The notes: a model not told the origin generated them from the sequence alone. A DNA stretch of 7,110 bases from JARYLZ01 sp964388275 (GCA_964388275.1 CAYLZD010000089.1:1-7110), one strand, 5' to 3'. Shown: positions 1-6,367, counted from the first letter of the stretch. Numbers and translations are program-made.

Positions 1-3000
1 TCGAGTCCGGTGTGAGTCCCGAGCGCGTGTACGTGGAGGCATCCGCCGCGGTCGTGTGCACGAGGGTCCAGGCGCCCAGCGGCGGGCGCTGCTCCACCTC
101 GTAGCCCGTCTCCCCCGTCGCGTTGTCCGTCCATGTCAATTCCGCTTCCGTGGAGGTCTTTACGACGGCTTGGAACGCCGTCGGCGCGGCGAGAAACTTC
201 TTCGTCCTCGCCGTCGCTACGTTCGAGTAGTCCGTCGCGGCCGCGCCGCGGAAGCCCCGCACGCGGAAAGAGTACTCCGTCTCCGGCTGCAGGCCGGACA
301 CCGACGCGCCGCTCGAATTCCCGGGCAGTTCGTCGCCCGCCTGCCAGGAGCCCGAAGCGCTCTTGTGCTCCACGACTAAGCTTGTGGCGAAGGGGGTGTT
401 GTTCTTCCACGCGAGTTCCGCGCTCACGGAGGTTATGGAGACGATTCTCAGCTCCGACGGCGCGGGGAAGGGCAGCGTGGTGGCAGCCGCGGTGTTGGAG
501 TACGGCGACATTCTGCCGTCGTACGCGGCGACACGAAACGAGTACGCCGTGGAGGGGAAGAGCGCCGACACCGTGCACTGCTGTTGGTTCGCGGCCACAG
601 TGTCCACTGGAATCCACGCCGACGCATTGATCCGGCGCTCGACGATGAACGAGGTTTCGTTGTCGGACTTGTCCTCCCATGCCAGTTCGACGTCCGTGCA
701 TGTGGCCGCGACTGCCTTGAGACCTGCGGGTGCGGCCGGTGGAGCGGGGGGAACCAACGGTATGTGACAGAGAAAAATCGATTCCCCGTTCTTCATGTTC
801 GGCTGCTCTGCGTTATGTACCGGGAACGATCCTCTGGTCGAACCGCCCATGATGACCGTTCCGTCCTGGTCCGAAGTGATTCCGTAAGGGGAGTCGTCCA
901 GCGGTCCTCCAAGGTACGTGGACGTTAGCAACGCGCCGGAAGCGCTGAACTGCGCGATCCACGCGTCTTTTCCTCCTCCGCGTGAGGACTGTATGGGATT
1001 GATGAGAGGAAAGTTATCGCTTAATGTGGGGCCGCATGCGAGAATAACCCCGTTCCTGTCGACATATATAGAGCTTCCATCCTCTTCTCCGCTGCCGCCG
1101 AGGTATGTCCACCATTCGAGCGAGCCGGCGGCTGTGAACTTGACGATGACGACGTCACTCGCCCCTGAAGAACCCCGCAACGGAGGCGGATTGGTCATGT
1201 ACGGAGCACCACTCTGCTGTCCTATAAAATACAGGCCGCCCTGCGGATTGAAACAGACTGAGCGTATATTGACATCGTTAGCCAGACCGCCACAGTACGT
1301 CGACCAGGCCACCTGGCCGGAGGGCGTCAGCTTCATCACGAAGTTGTCCCACGTGCCTTGCATCGTGCTCTGGTACGCGCCGGAGGTCACCGGAAAATCG
1401 TCGCTTTGCGTCACGCCGCACATACCGATGTTCCCCGCCGCGTCGACCGCGATATCGGGTCCGGTGTAGCTCTCCATTTTGCTGCCGCCAAGGTACGTCG
1501 ACCACTGTAGTGTGCCCTGCGGGTTGAATTTCGCCAACCAGGAATCGAAATCCCCCGCGCGCGTCGGTTGGATTGCGTTCAGTACGGGGAAGTCATTGCT
1601 GTACGTACTCCCTGTTACTACGACATTATCGCTGCCGTCACAGCCCACCCCTGATGGATACTCCCAGACATCCGAACCGCCAATGAGCGTGGACCAGATC
1701 AGTGTGCTTCCATCCGGCGAAAGCTTGGATACCGTGGGATCGTCATCGCCCTTGATTGTCGTCTGGAACGCGCCGGCCGTCAACGGAAAATCATAACTAT
1801 CCGTAGCTCCGACCACAATGATATTCCCGCTGCCGTCGAAGCAACCCCAGACAGCGGTGAAGCCCCAGGAACCGCCTTCTTGATAGCTGCCCCCTAAATA
1901 GCTTGTACACAGCCGCGTCCCGGCGCTTGAATATTTTACGAAGAAGTAGTCGTTGTTTCCTGCATAGACGGATTGATAGGCGTTTCTCACGGGGAGATCC
2001 GGACTATCTGTTACACCGATGAGGAGCACGTTGCCGTTCGCGTCAGTATCCACGACGCCCCCCGTTTCTCTAACGCTCCCGCCGAAGTACGTGATCCAGC
2101 TTTCAACCTGCATCGCGGACGCACGGTCGCTTTCGCCGACGAGCAATCGCTCCTCGCCCCGGGCGGACGCAAAGCCCGCCTTCACGGCACGCTCTCCCTG
2201 ACTCGCGTCAGGGGCCGTCATGCGCAGGCTCCCCAGCGGCGATGTGACGTCGAGTCCGCCGTCACCATTCGACTCCGTAACAGCGTCCCCTTCCCAGCGC
2301 AAGCGGACGTCGCCCGGATCCGCTCCCGCATCGACGATGAAGCTGAAGCGCAGCGCTCCCCCCGAGGAGGAGCAGACCAGGTCGATCCCGTCGTAGAGGT
2401 CCTCGTAGATGATACGCCCGTAGCTCTTCACAAAAGCGATGCCCGTCGGGCAGTGCCCGTAGAAGAAGTTCGAGTATCCCTCCAGCTCATCCCCGGCCCG
2501 GACATTTCCCCGTGTGTTGCACCCCGCGAAACGGAGATCGGCCCTGCAAATCTCTATCTTGCGTGGCTGCAGGTGATCCTCGTCTTCGTGCAACGGCCTG
2601 CCAGTGGCCTCGCTTATCCGGGCCTGGCTCTCGTCGACCCTTCGGAATACAATACTCATCCCGTCGCGACGGAAATACATCCGCGCCCCGCCCGTCTCGG
2701 TCGTGTAAAGGACGTCCGGCTGCGGACGTCCGTCGGTATCGACGATCTGTCCTTTATTTTCGGTGAAACGGATGAGGGGGTTGGACATTGGACGTTGGAC
2801 GTTGGACGGGGTATGGGGGAGGATCGTATGGGATTCGAGCCCGGCGAGATCGAAGAAGCGGGCGGTTTCGCTCCAGGAGCGCGGGTCGGCCGGGACTGAC
2901 AACCGCACGGGAGAATGCGCCGGCACGTTCGCGTATGCCGCGGTCCGGGAGGCGTCGGGCGCAGCGGTTGTCGGCGGGAGCGTGTACGCCTGCATCGAAA

Positions 3001-3046
3001 CCGCGATCAAGGCCGTTAAGGCCGCAATGGCGAAGTGCTGCTTCAT
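1..3046 (-). CDS. Secreted SBBP beta-propeller / fibronectin III protein, 3' end outside window
   Basis: The reverse frame is open from an ATG at 3044-3046 to the left edge, giving 1015 codons without a stop; the C-terminus is missing. Residues 1-22 form a Sec signal peptide (MKQHFAIAALTALIAVSMQA). Residues 94-255 resemble the domain that precedes SBBP repeats: FTENKGQ, DVLY, MYFRRDGMSIVF, then GYSNFFYG, YGRIIYEDLYDGIDLV and GADPGDVRLRWEG. Seven SBBP-type units follow, opening with Y/L-x-GG turns at residues 320, 383, 454, 518, 584, 648 and 711, most with a D/N-x-x-GN and a DFP motif; seven units suit one propeller. Fibronectin III domains lie near 772-857, 860-949 and 952 onward. The start is fixed by a good ribosome site and the signal peptide. 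It is probably an extracellular or surface adhesion/structural protein. A T9SS tail beyond the edge is expected by analogy with the neighbouring gene but not seen. No enzymatic motif was recognised. Confidence 0.9.
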   Translation of the reverse strand, partial: MKQHFAIAALTALIAVSMQAYTLPPTTAAPDASRTAAYANVPAHSPVRLSVPADPRSWSETARFFDLAGLESHTILPHTPSNVQRPMSNPLIRFTENKGQIVDTDGRPQPDVLYTTETGGARMYFRRDGMSIVFRRVDESQARISEATGRPLHEDEDHLQPRKIEICRADLRFAGCNTRGNVRAGDELEGYSNFFYGHCPTGIAFVKSYGRIIYEDLYDGIDLVCSSSGGALRFSFIVDAGADPGDVRLRWEGDAVTESNGDGGLDVTSPLGSLRMTAPDASQGERAVKAGFASARGEERLLVGESDRASAMQVESWITYFGGSVRETGGVVDTDANGNVLLIGVTDSPDLPVRNAYQSVYAGNNDYFFVKYSSAGTRLCTSYLGGSYQEGGSWGFTAVWGCFDGSGNIIVVGATDSYDFPLTAGAFQTTIKGDDDPTVSKLSPDGSTLIWSTLIGGSDVWEYPSGVGCDGSDNVVVTGSTYSNDFPVLNAIQPTRAGDFDSWLAKFNPQGTLQWSTYLGGSKMESYTGPDIAVDAAGNIGMCGVTQSDDFPVTSGAYQSTMQGTWDNFVMKLTPSGQVAWSTYCGGLANDVNIRSVCFNPQGGLYFIGQQSGAPYMTNPPPLRGSSGASDVVIVKFTAAGSLEWWTYLGGSGEEDGSSIYVDRNGVILACGPTLSDNFPLINPIQSSRGGGKDAWIAQFSASGALLTSTYLGGPLDDSPYGITSDQDGTVIMGGSTRGSFPVHNAEQPNMKNGESIFLCHIPLVPPAPPAAPAGLKAVAATCTDVELAWEDKSDNETSFIVERRINASAWIPVDTVAANQQQCTVSALFPSTAYSFRVAAYDGRMSPYSNTAAATTLPFPAPSELRIVSITSVSAELAWKNNTPFATSLVVEHKSASGSWQAGDELPGNSSGASVSGLQPETEYSFRVRGFRGAAATDYSNVATARTKKFLAAPTAFQAVVKTSTEAELTWTDNATGETGYEVEQRPPLGAWTLVHTTAADASTYTRSGLTPDS
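2783..2807. repeat. 7-bp tandem repeat (GGACATT/GGACGTT) inside coding sequence
   Basis: Three 7-bp units (GGACATT, GGACGTT, GGACGTT) plus a partial GGAC run head to tail. Read on the minus strand in the SBBP/FnIII gene they encode residues about 80-89 (SNVQRPMSN). This lies in the low-complexity linker between the signal-peptide region and the conserved FTENKGQ motif. The reading frame is kept through the repeat. Confidence 0.85.
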
Positions 3047-3054
3047 AGGACTAT

Positions 3055-3059
3055 CTCCT
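3055..3059 (-). promoter_or_regulatory. Ribosome binding site of the SBBP/FnIII gene
   Basis: AGGAG on the minus strand sits 8 nt before the ATG at 3044-3046. It is the best Shine-Dalgarno match in the window and supports this start codon. The other genes here have weak or no such site. Confidence 0.75.
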
Positions 3060-3152
3060 GTGATTTGTTCCCTGTTGACGTCGCCGCGCGCGTGAATGCT
3101 CGATCGAGTCGCGGCGGCTCGAGTCGGGAGCAGGGGGATAGGACGATTTTTT

Positions 3153-3160
3153 CAAAGCTA
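3153..3160 (-). promoter_or_regulatory. Possible Bacteroidota-type -7 box upstream of the SBBP/FnIII gene
   Basis: The minus strand reads TAGCTTTG, an exact match to the Bacteroidota -7 consensus TAnnTTTG, inside the only AT-rich patch upstream of the gene. It would give a leader of about 100 nt. No clean TTTG -33 box is visible at the right distance (only CTTTAC), so this is a weak call. Confidence 0.3.
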
Positions 3161-3281
3161 ATTATTCTTGTGTAAAGTGGAAAGAGGCGAGGGGAAGGAC
3201 TGGGAACTCGGGCCTGGGCTTGCTCGCTGGAGTCCCGCGGACCGGGACGAAGGCGCAAAGCTGTCGGGTAAGGGCGGCGAC

Positions 3282-3307
3282 CTGTCGCGATAAATATCGG
3301 ACGACAG
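3282..3307. repeat. 26-nt hairpin CTGTCG-CGATA-aa-TATCG-ga-CGACAG
   Basis: Two stem segments (6 bp CTGTCG/CGACAG and 5 bp CGATA/TATCG) pair around a 2-nt loop, with a 2-nt bulge at 3300-3301. Neither strand has a T-run after the stem, so it does not look like an intrinsic terminator. Its role is unknown. Confidence 0.6.
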
Positions 3308-3349
3308 AGTCGGAATTACCGTTTCCCGTTCCCTGACTACGTTCCGCCT

Positions 3350-3382
3350 CCACCTGCGTTCCACGTTGTGGAACTACGGTGG
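3350..3382. repeat. 33-nt hairpin repeat, copy 1
   Basis: The element reads CCACC-tgc-GTTCCAC-gtt-GTGGAAC-tac-GGTGG: two perfectly paired stem segments of 5 and 7 bp separated by a 3x3 internal loop. A second copy of the same length and design lies at 3560-3592. Flanking it are two copies of GTTTCCCGTTC (3321-3331 and 3420-3430). Confidence 0.75.
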
Positions 3383-3466
3383 ACATGCCGCGGAACTTCG
3401 TCAGGCAAGCCTGTTTCCTGTTTCCCGTTCGCCTTCGTTCAGAAAACCGCGCTATGTAATCGCACT

Positions 3467-3500
3467 CATTCATCATTCATCCTTCCGCATTCATCATTCC
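3467..3500. repeat. TTCATCATT-type dispersed repeat, copy 1
   Basis: Two ATTCATCATT motifs occur here, separated by CATCCTTCCGC. Related patches lie at 3638-3651, 3745-3780, 7089-7110 and, inverted, at 6094-6130. All lie in intergenic sequence or touch a stop codon. Confidence 0.75.
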
Positions 3501-3509
3501 ACATTTGCC

Positions 3510-3522
3510 GCCCCTTCGGGGC
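3510..3522. repeat. GCCCC-TTC-GGGGC hairpin, copy 1
   Basis: A perfect 5-bp stem with a TTC loop. An identical 13-mer is at 3621-3633 and a one-base variant (TCC loop) at 7074-7086. This copy lacks the TCAATT tail that follows the other two. Confidence 0.7.
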
Positions 3523-3559
3523 TTCTGTTCGAATGTCCCGGTACGCGTCCCCAGGGCTT

Positions 3560-3592
3560 CCACCTGCGTCCAGCTCCGCGGGACTTCGGTGG
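3560..3592. repeat. 33-nt hairpin repeat, copy 2, nested inside a longer repeat
   Basis: It has the same 33-nt layout as 3350-3382: CCACC-tgc stem, 7-nt inner stem with one mismatch, TCC loop, ttc-GGTGG. The outer 10 nt (CCACCTGCGT) are identical in both copies, while much of the inner stem differs but still pairs. It sits between CCAGGGCT (3551-3558) and CGCCTTGGGCT (3600-3610), which are adjacent in the related element at 7043-7063. Confidence 0.75.
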
Positions 3593-3599
3593 ATAAATA

Positions 3600-3650
3600 C
3601 GCCTTGGGCTGTGGTATGTCGCCCCTTCGGGGCTCAATTCATTCATCATT
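3600..3650. repeat. Composite repeat: GGGCT arm, GCCCC/GGGGC hairpin, TCATCATT tail (copy 1)
   Basis: This 51-nt stretch matches 7053-7103 at 44 of 51 positions without gaps, including the GCCCC-TYC-GGGGC hairpin (3621-3633 here) and the TCAATTYATTCATCATT tail. It is in the same orientation as the copy at the right edge. Confidence 0.75.
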
Positions 3651-3744
3651 AACATCCGCCGCGGCCTGCAGCGGATCCCATCGACCGTCCTCTCCCCGTA
3701 ATTCCCTGCGGCCATGGGAACCCGCCGTCGACCGCGGCAAGCTC

Positions 3745-3780
3745 ATCTTTCATCATTCCGCAATCCGCATTCATCATTTC
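3745..3780. repeat. TTCATCATT-type repeat overlapping the stop of the T9SS gene
   Basis: TTTCATCATTCCGC and CCGCATTCATCATTTC lie next to each other. On the minus strand the TGA stop of the gene at 3774-5555 is the TGA within this repeat, so the repeat begins at the very end of the coding sequence. Confidence 0.7.
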
Positions 3781-5555
3781 AGAACCGCCATCCTCCGCGT
3801 GAGCACGGTCCCCTCCGCCTCCATGCAGCACGTGTAGACGCCCGACGGCAGTCCGGCCGCGTTCCAGCTCACCGCGTGACGGCCCGCGCCTCTCGTCCCG
3901 TCGGCCAGGACGGCCACCTCGCGGCCCAGCATGTCCTGCACACGGAGCACTACGCGACCTTCGGCGGCGAGCGAATACTCGACAACCGTCGTCGCGTTGA
4001 AGGGATTTGGATAATTCTGCGCAAGGGCGAGGCCTTCGGGCAGGACGGCGCCGCTCTTCGGCGACGGCGGATACGCGGGATCGAACTTCCACAGTTCTCT
4101 TCCGTTCAGATCGTCCTGAGCGATGAACATCAGTATGCCGTTGATCGCGGTCAGGTAGCGCGGGTTGCGGGCGCCCAGCTTCTCGGTCGTCGCGCCGTCG
4201 CTTCTCCACAGCGCGAAGCCGGTCCCGTCGTTCGCCGGGAAGTAAACGTACGAGCCCAGCACCTCCATCTGGTACTTGTGCTTCTCGTCGTCGTCGACGA
4301 GTCCTGACGTGGGCGCCGTGAAGTAGTTCGGATCGGAACTCGCCGAGCCCGGCGCGATGCCGCCGCCGACTATCGCTGTCACGTTCGCGGGATCGTTATA
4401 CGGCAGGCCGTTGCTCACCCAGAGCTCGCGGCCGTTTTCCGGATCGTACGCCGAGAATAGCAGCTTGCCGTTCAGGGGAGTCAGCCACATCGGGTCGGCG
4501 CCCTGCGCGCCGCCGTCAATGTCCGTCACGCGCTGGGCGCTGCCGCCGGCCAGCGGATAGCGCCAGATCTGGTAGCCGTTCGTCCCGTCGTCGGCGCAGA
4601 AGTACAGGTAGTCGCCCATCCTCGCCGCCATGGTCGGAAATGAGTTGCCGCTGCCCGGATTGATGTCGGTCACCGCCATCGTCCCCGCCGCCGTGCCGTT
4701 GGATTTCCAGAGCTCGGCGCCCCCGTGCGCTGCGTCGCCGCACGCGAAGTAGACCGTGGTCCCGTCCGCGACGTATCGGGTGAGGAGTCCTTCATACAAC
4801 GGGGTGGATGCCGTCGGCCTGAATTGATCCCCGCGGAGCGGCATGGGCAGGTCCGTCACCTTCACGGTGCCCTTGGCCGTCCCGTTGCTTTTCCAAAGGC
4901 TGAACGCCAGGTCCGTTCCGACTTTGAGCTGCAGCCATGTGCAAACCTGGAACAGCATGGTGCCGTTCACATGCGCCTTCCAGGGGATCTGGTGGCTGAT
5001 CGTCTTCAGCAGCGTGCATGCCCCGGTGACGGGATCTGTGGCGTACAGGTACGAGGACAAGCGCACGTTCCCCCGGACGGAGACCTCGCATATCTCCTGA
5101 TGTGAGAACACCCGTCCCTGCGATTCGACGAGAGGGAAAGCGAAATATCCAGCCTTCCCGTTCGTCAAGGCGGCCGTCCCCTGCGCCGTGCCGTCGCTCC
5201 AGCAGAGAGCCGATCCGACGGCGTTCGCGCCGTTGAAGAAAAGCTTGCCGAACGCGGCGATGTACTTGCCCGATGATCCCTTCGCCGTCCCGGCGTTGAG
5301 GTCTTTCATGAGCGCGGCGCCCGTGTACGGCGGCGCCGATTTCCAGAGTTCCGTGCCGTAACCGGGCGTGTACGCCTGAATGTACAGCACGTCGTTTATA
5401 ACTTCGCGGGAGACCAAGTAATTGTCGGCGGCGAAGAACGCCGACCCGCTCCCGGCGTTGATGTCCTGCACGAGCACGGGATTCTGCGCGATAAGCGCGC
5501 ATGGCAGCAGCAGCGCCGGCAGCAGCCAGCGCGCGAACCGATGTCTTGTGTTCAT
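3774..5555 (-). CDS. T9SS-exported ELWxSxGTxxGT repeat protein with type A sorting domain
   Basis: 593 residues. The start at 5553-5555 is preferred over an ATG 71 codons upstream because it opens directly on a signal peptide (MNTRHRFARWLLPALLLPCALIAQ) and the longer version would overlap the response-regulator gene in another frame. The ribosome site is weak (AAGGGG about 7 nt before ATG). Residues 25-490 carry roughly eight degenerate units with ELW/SLW/QIW cores at 69, 117, 219, 281, 329, 377, 448 and 487; several read ELWKSNGTAAGT followed by TDINPGSG and a YLYFCADDGTNG strand. This looks like a beta-propeller-type repeat fold. Residues 510-593 are a type A T9SS sorting domain: LAQNYPNPFN, VVEYSL, DMLGREVAVLADG, AGRHAVSWNAAGLPSGVYT, TRRMAVLK. 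The product should cross the outer membrane by T9SS and be cell-surface or released. Its ligand or substrate is unknown. Confidence 0.93.
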   Translation of the reverse strand: MNTRHRFARWLLPALLLPCALIAQNPVLVQDINAGSGSAFFAADNYLVSREVINDVLYIQAYTPGYGTELWKSAPPYTGAALMKDLNAGTAKGSSGKYIAAFGKLFFNGANAVGSALCWSDGTAQGTAALTNGKAGYFAFPLVESQGRVFSHQEICEVSVRGNVRLSSYLYATDPVTGACTLLKTISHQIPWKAHVNGTMLFQVCTWLQLKVGTDLAFSLWKSNGTAKGTVKVTDLPMPLRGDQFRPTASTPLYEGLLTRYVADGTTVYFACGDAAHGGAELWKSNGTAAGTMAVTDINPGSGNSFPTMAARMGDYLYFCADDGTNGYQIWRYPLAGGSAQRVTDIDGGAQGADPMWLTPLNGKLLFSAYDPENGRELWVSNGLPYNDPANVTAIVGGGIAPGSASSDPNYFTAPTSGLVDDDEKHKYQMEVLGSYVYFPANDGTGFALWRSDGATTEKLGARNPRYLTAINGILMFIAQDDLNGRELWKFDPAYPPSPKSGAVLPEGLALAQNYPNPFNATTVVEYSLAAEGRVVLRVQDMLGREVAVLADGTRGAGRHAVSWNAAGLPSGVYTCCMEAEGTVLTRRMAVLK

Positions 5556-5626
5556 CACGGTACCCCTTCGATTGTTGTGAATGTTCGCGGCATATATCAG
5601 GCCGTATGTGTTATCCGGCATATGAG

Positions 5627-5986
5627 TCAATTCGGGTTCAGGTATTCGTTCCTGAGATAACGGAACAGATCCACCAGATTCTGTTTTAGGAAATACGCCG
5701 CCGCGCCGGCGTTGCGCGCGTCTTCCCTGTACTCGTCCACATCGTGTTCGGTCACGATGATGATGCACGCCGACGGATTCAGTCTTCTTATCCCAGCCGA
5801 TGCCGTTATGCCATCCATGCGAGGCATGCGCACGTCCATCAGAACGATATCGGGTTTTTCATCCGCGTATCTCCGCACGGCGGTCTCGCCGTCCTCCGCC
5901 GTGCAGACTTCGGCTGGAAATTTCAGGAGCGCCTCGCTGAGGAAATCCCGCATGTGCCTGCTGTCGTCCACGATCATGATTTTCAT
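5627..5986 (-). CDS. Stand-alone response-regulator receiver domain (CheY-like)
   Basis: 119 residues covering one complete receiver domain and nothing else. The phosphorylation site is intact: acidic pair D7-D8, phosphoacceptor D51 in VLMDVRMPRMDG, T79 in IIIVTEHD, and K101 in AYFLK. The sequence GAAAYFLKQNLVDLFRYL is closest in style to receivers of NarL/LuxR-type regulators, but the helix-turn-helix output domain is absent and no remnant follows the TGA at 5627-5629. It may therefore act by protein-protein contact or as a phosphate sink. No histidine kinase is in the window, so the partner is unknown. The stop lies 71 bp before the T9SS gene in the same direction, so co-transcription is possible. 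There is no Shine-Dalgarno match before the ATG. Confidence 0.93.
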   Translation of the reverse strand: MKIMIVDDSRHMRDFLSEALLKFPAEVCTAEDGETAVRRYADEKPDIVLMDVRMPRMDGITASAGIRRLNPSACIIIVTEHDVDEYREDARNAGAAAYFLKQNLVDLFRYLRNEYLNPN

Positions 5987-6053
5987 CGCCGCACGGGGGG
6001 GTTATGTGTTTAGATGTTCAAATGCAACAACGCCTGCCCGCAAACGAAACACA

Positions 6054-6093
6054 ATGCGTAGAACTACTCGAAAACGTAAGTAGTACTACGCAT
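6054..6093. repeat. 14-bp inverted repeat upstream of the receiver gene
   Basis: Left arm ATGCGTAGAACTAC (6054-6067) and right arm GTAGTACTACGCAT (6080-6093) pair at 13 of 14 positions around a 12-nt AT-rich spacer. It begins 68 bp upstream of the receiver ATG. There is no T-run beside it on either strand, so a protein-binding site is more likely than a terminator. Confidence 0.65.
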
Positions 6094-6130
6094 ATGGAAT
6101 GATGAAAACGGAATGGTGAATGATGAATGC
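6094..6130. repeat. TTCATCATT-type dispersed repeat, inverted copy
   Basis: It reads GGAATGATGAAAACGGAATG then GTGAATGATGAATGC, which is the reverse complement of the GCATTCATCATTC pattern at 3467-3500 and 3745-3780. Confidence 0.7.
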
Positions 6131-6153
6131 GAGGGGCGGCGAAGGGTGAAAAA

Positions 6154-6228
6154 CCCACGAAACACGCGAAATTGGGCGAAACAGTCCATATTTTCCCTCT
6201 GTTTCGCTTGTTTCGTGTGTTTCGTAGG
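6154..6228. repeat. Long inverted repeat built on CGAAACA motifs
   Basis: The left arm (6154-6184) contains CCACGAAACACGCGAAA and GGGCGAAACAG. The right arm (6199-6228) is its near reverse complement, CTGTTTCGCTTG then TTTCGTGTGTTTCGTAGG, with about 26 of 31 positions pairing and one gap. A 14-nt AT-rich loop (TCCATATTTTCCCT) separates them. No coding potential is seen. Confidence 0.75.
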
Positions 6229-6253
6229 CAATAAATGAGCATATCCGCTTCCA

Positions 6254-6310
6254 TCCGCATGCTCCGCGGGGAATGAACGGCGATGGCGCCGGAGCAATTA
6301 CGGATGCGGA
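6254..6310. repeat. Interrupted inverted repeat TCCGCAT-GCTCCG / CGGAGC...ATGCGGA
   Basis: TCCGCAT (6254-6260) and GCTCCG (6261-6266) pair with ATGCGGA (6304-6310) and CGGAGC (6290-6295). The right arm has an extra 8-nt insertion between the two blocks. It lies just upstream of the toxin-antitoxin promoter. Confidence 0.5.
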
Positions 6311-6340
6311 CAGATGAATGATCAACGAAAGGTGACAATA

Positions 6341-6367
6341 TGTACAGATTGGTATTTCTGTACAGAA
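6341..6367. promoter_or_regulatory. Probable operator: two TGTACAGA boxes overlapping the promoter
   Basis: TGTACAGA occurs at 6341-6348, just before the -35 box, and at 6359-6366 within the spacer, 18 bp apart start to start. The second lies in a perfect 12-bp palindrome, TTCTGTACAGAA (6356-6367), wholly between -35 and -10. A protein bound there would block RNA polymerase. The likely binder, by analogy with type II toxin-antitoxin loci, is the antitoxin or its toxin complex. Confidence 0.6.

Larger units (their letters stand above)
3047..3773. other. 727-bp repeat-rich intergenic region, no convincing gene
   Basis: The reading frames here translate into the low-complexity, Arg/His/Ser-rich peptides typical of repeat DNA (for example strings of HHSSF or PFGA), so no gene is called. 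The region holds the leader of the SBBP/FnIII gene at its left end, a hairpin at 3282-3307, two copies of a 33-nt hairpin, two GCCCC-TTC-GGGGC hairpins and three patches of TTCATCATT-type repeats. The stretch 3651-3740 is GC-rich with no clear structure. No insertion-sequence transposase, tRNA or CRISPR array is visible. Confidence 0.7.

Noticed and set aside
56..2899. Several plus-strand reading frames of 60 to 308 codons, including 1973-2899
   Set aside because: They lie opposite the continuous minus-strand SBBP/FnIII gene, which has recognisable domains throughout. The plus-strand products are Arg/Pro-rich with no domain pattern.
3651..3740. GC-rich stretch with GGTCGACGG / GGTCGATGG-like words as a tandem repeat
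   Set aside because: Only two loosely similar blocks are visible on the minus strand and the match is too weak to call.
3467..3780. Possible CRISPR array from the repeated TTCATCATT units
   Set aside because: Units are short, unevenly spaced, occur in both orientations across the window and have no uniform spacers; no cas gene is present.
3158..3837. Short reading frames of 68 to 110 codons in the gap between the two large minus-strand genes
   Set aside because: Their translations come from the hairpin and TCATCATT repeats (PFGA, HHSSF strings) and have no start-site support.
5601..5630. TTGACT on the minus strand as a -35 box for the T9SS gene
   Set aside because: At 17-18 nt there is only ATACGG or TACGGC, a poor -10; the better TATATG is 28 nt away.
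3556..5768. Longer 664-residue version of the T9SS gene starting at 5768
   Set aside because: The extra 71 residues are Arg-rich, overlap the response-regulator gene in another frame and would bury the signal peptide that starts at 5555.
6018..6338. Minus-strand frames of 77 to 106 codons upstream of the toxin-antitoxin operon
   Set aside because: They read through the CGAAACA inverted repeat and TCATCATT-type repeat, producing repeat-type peptides only.
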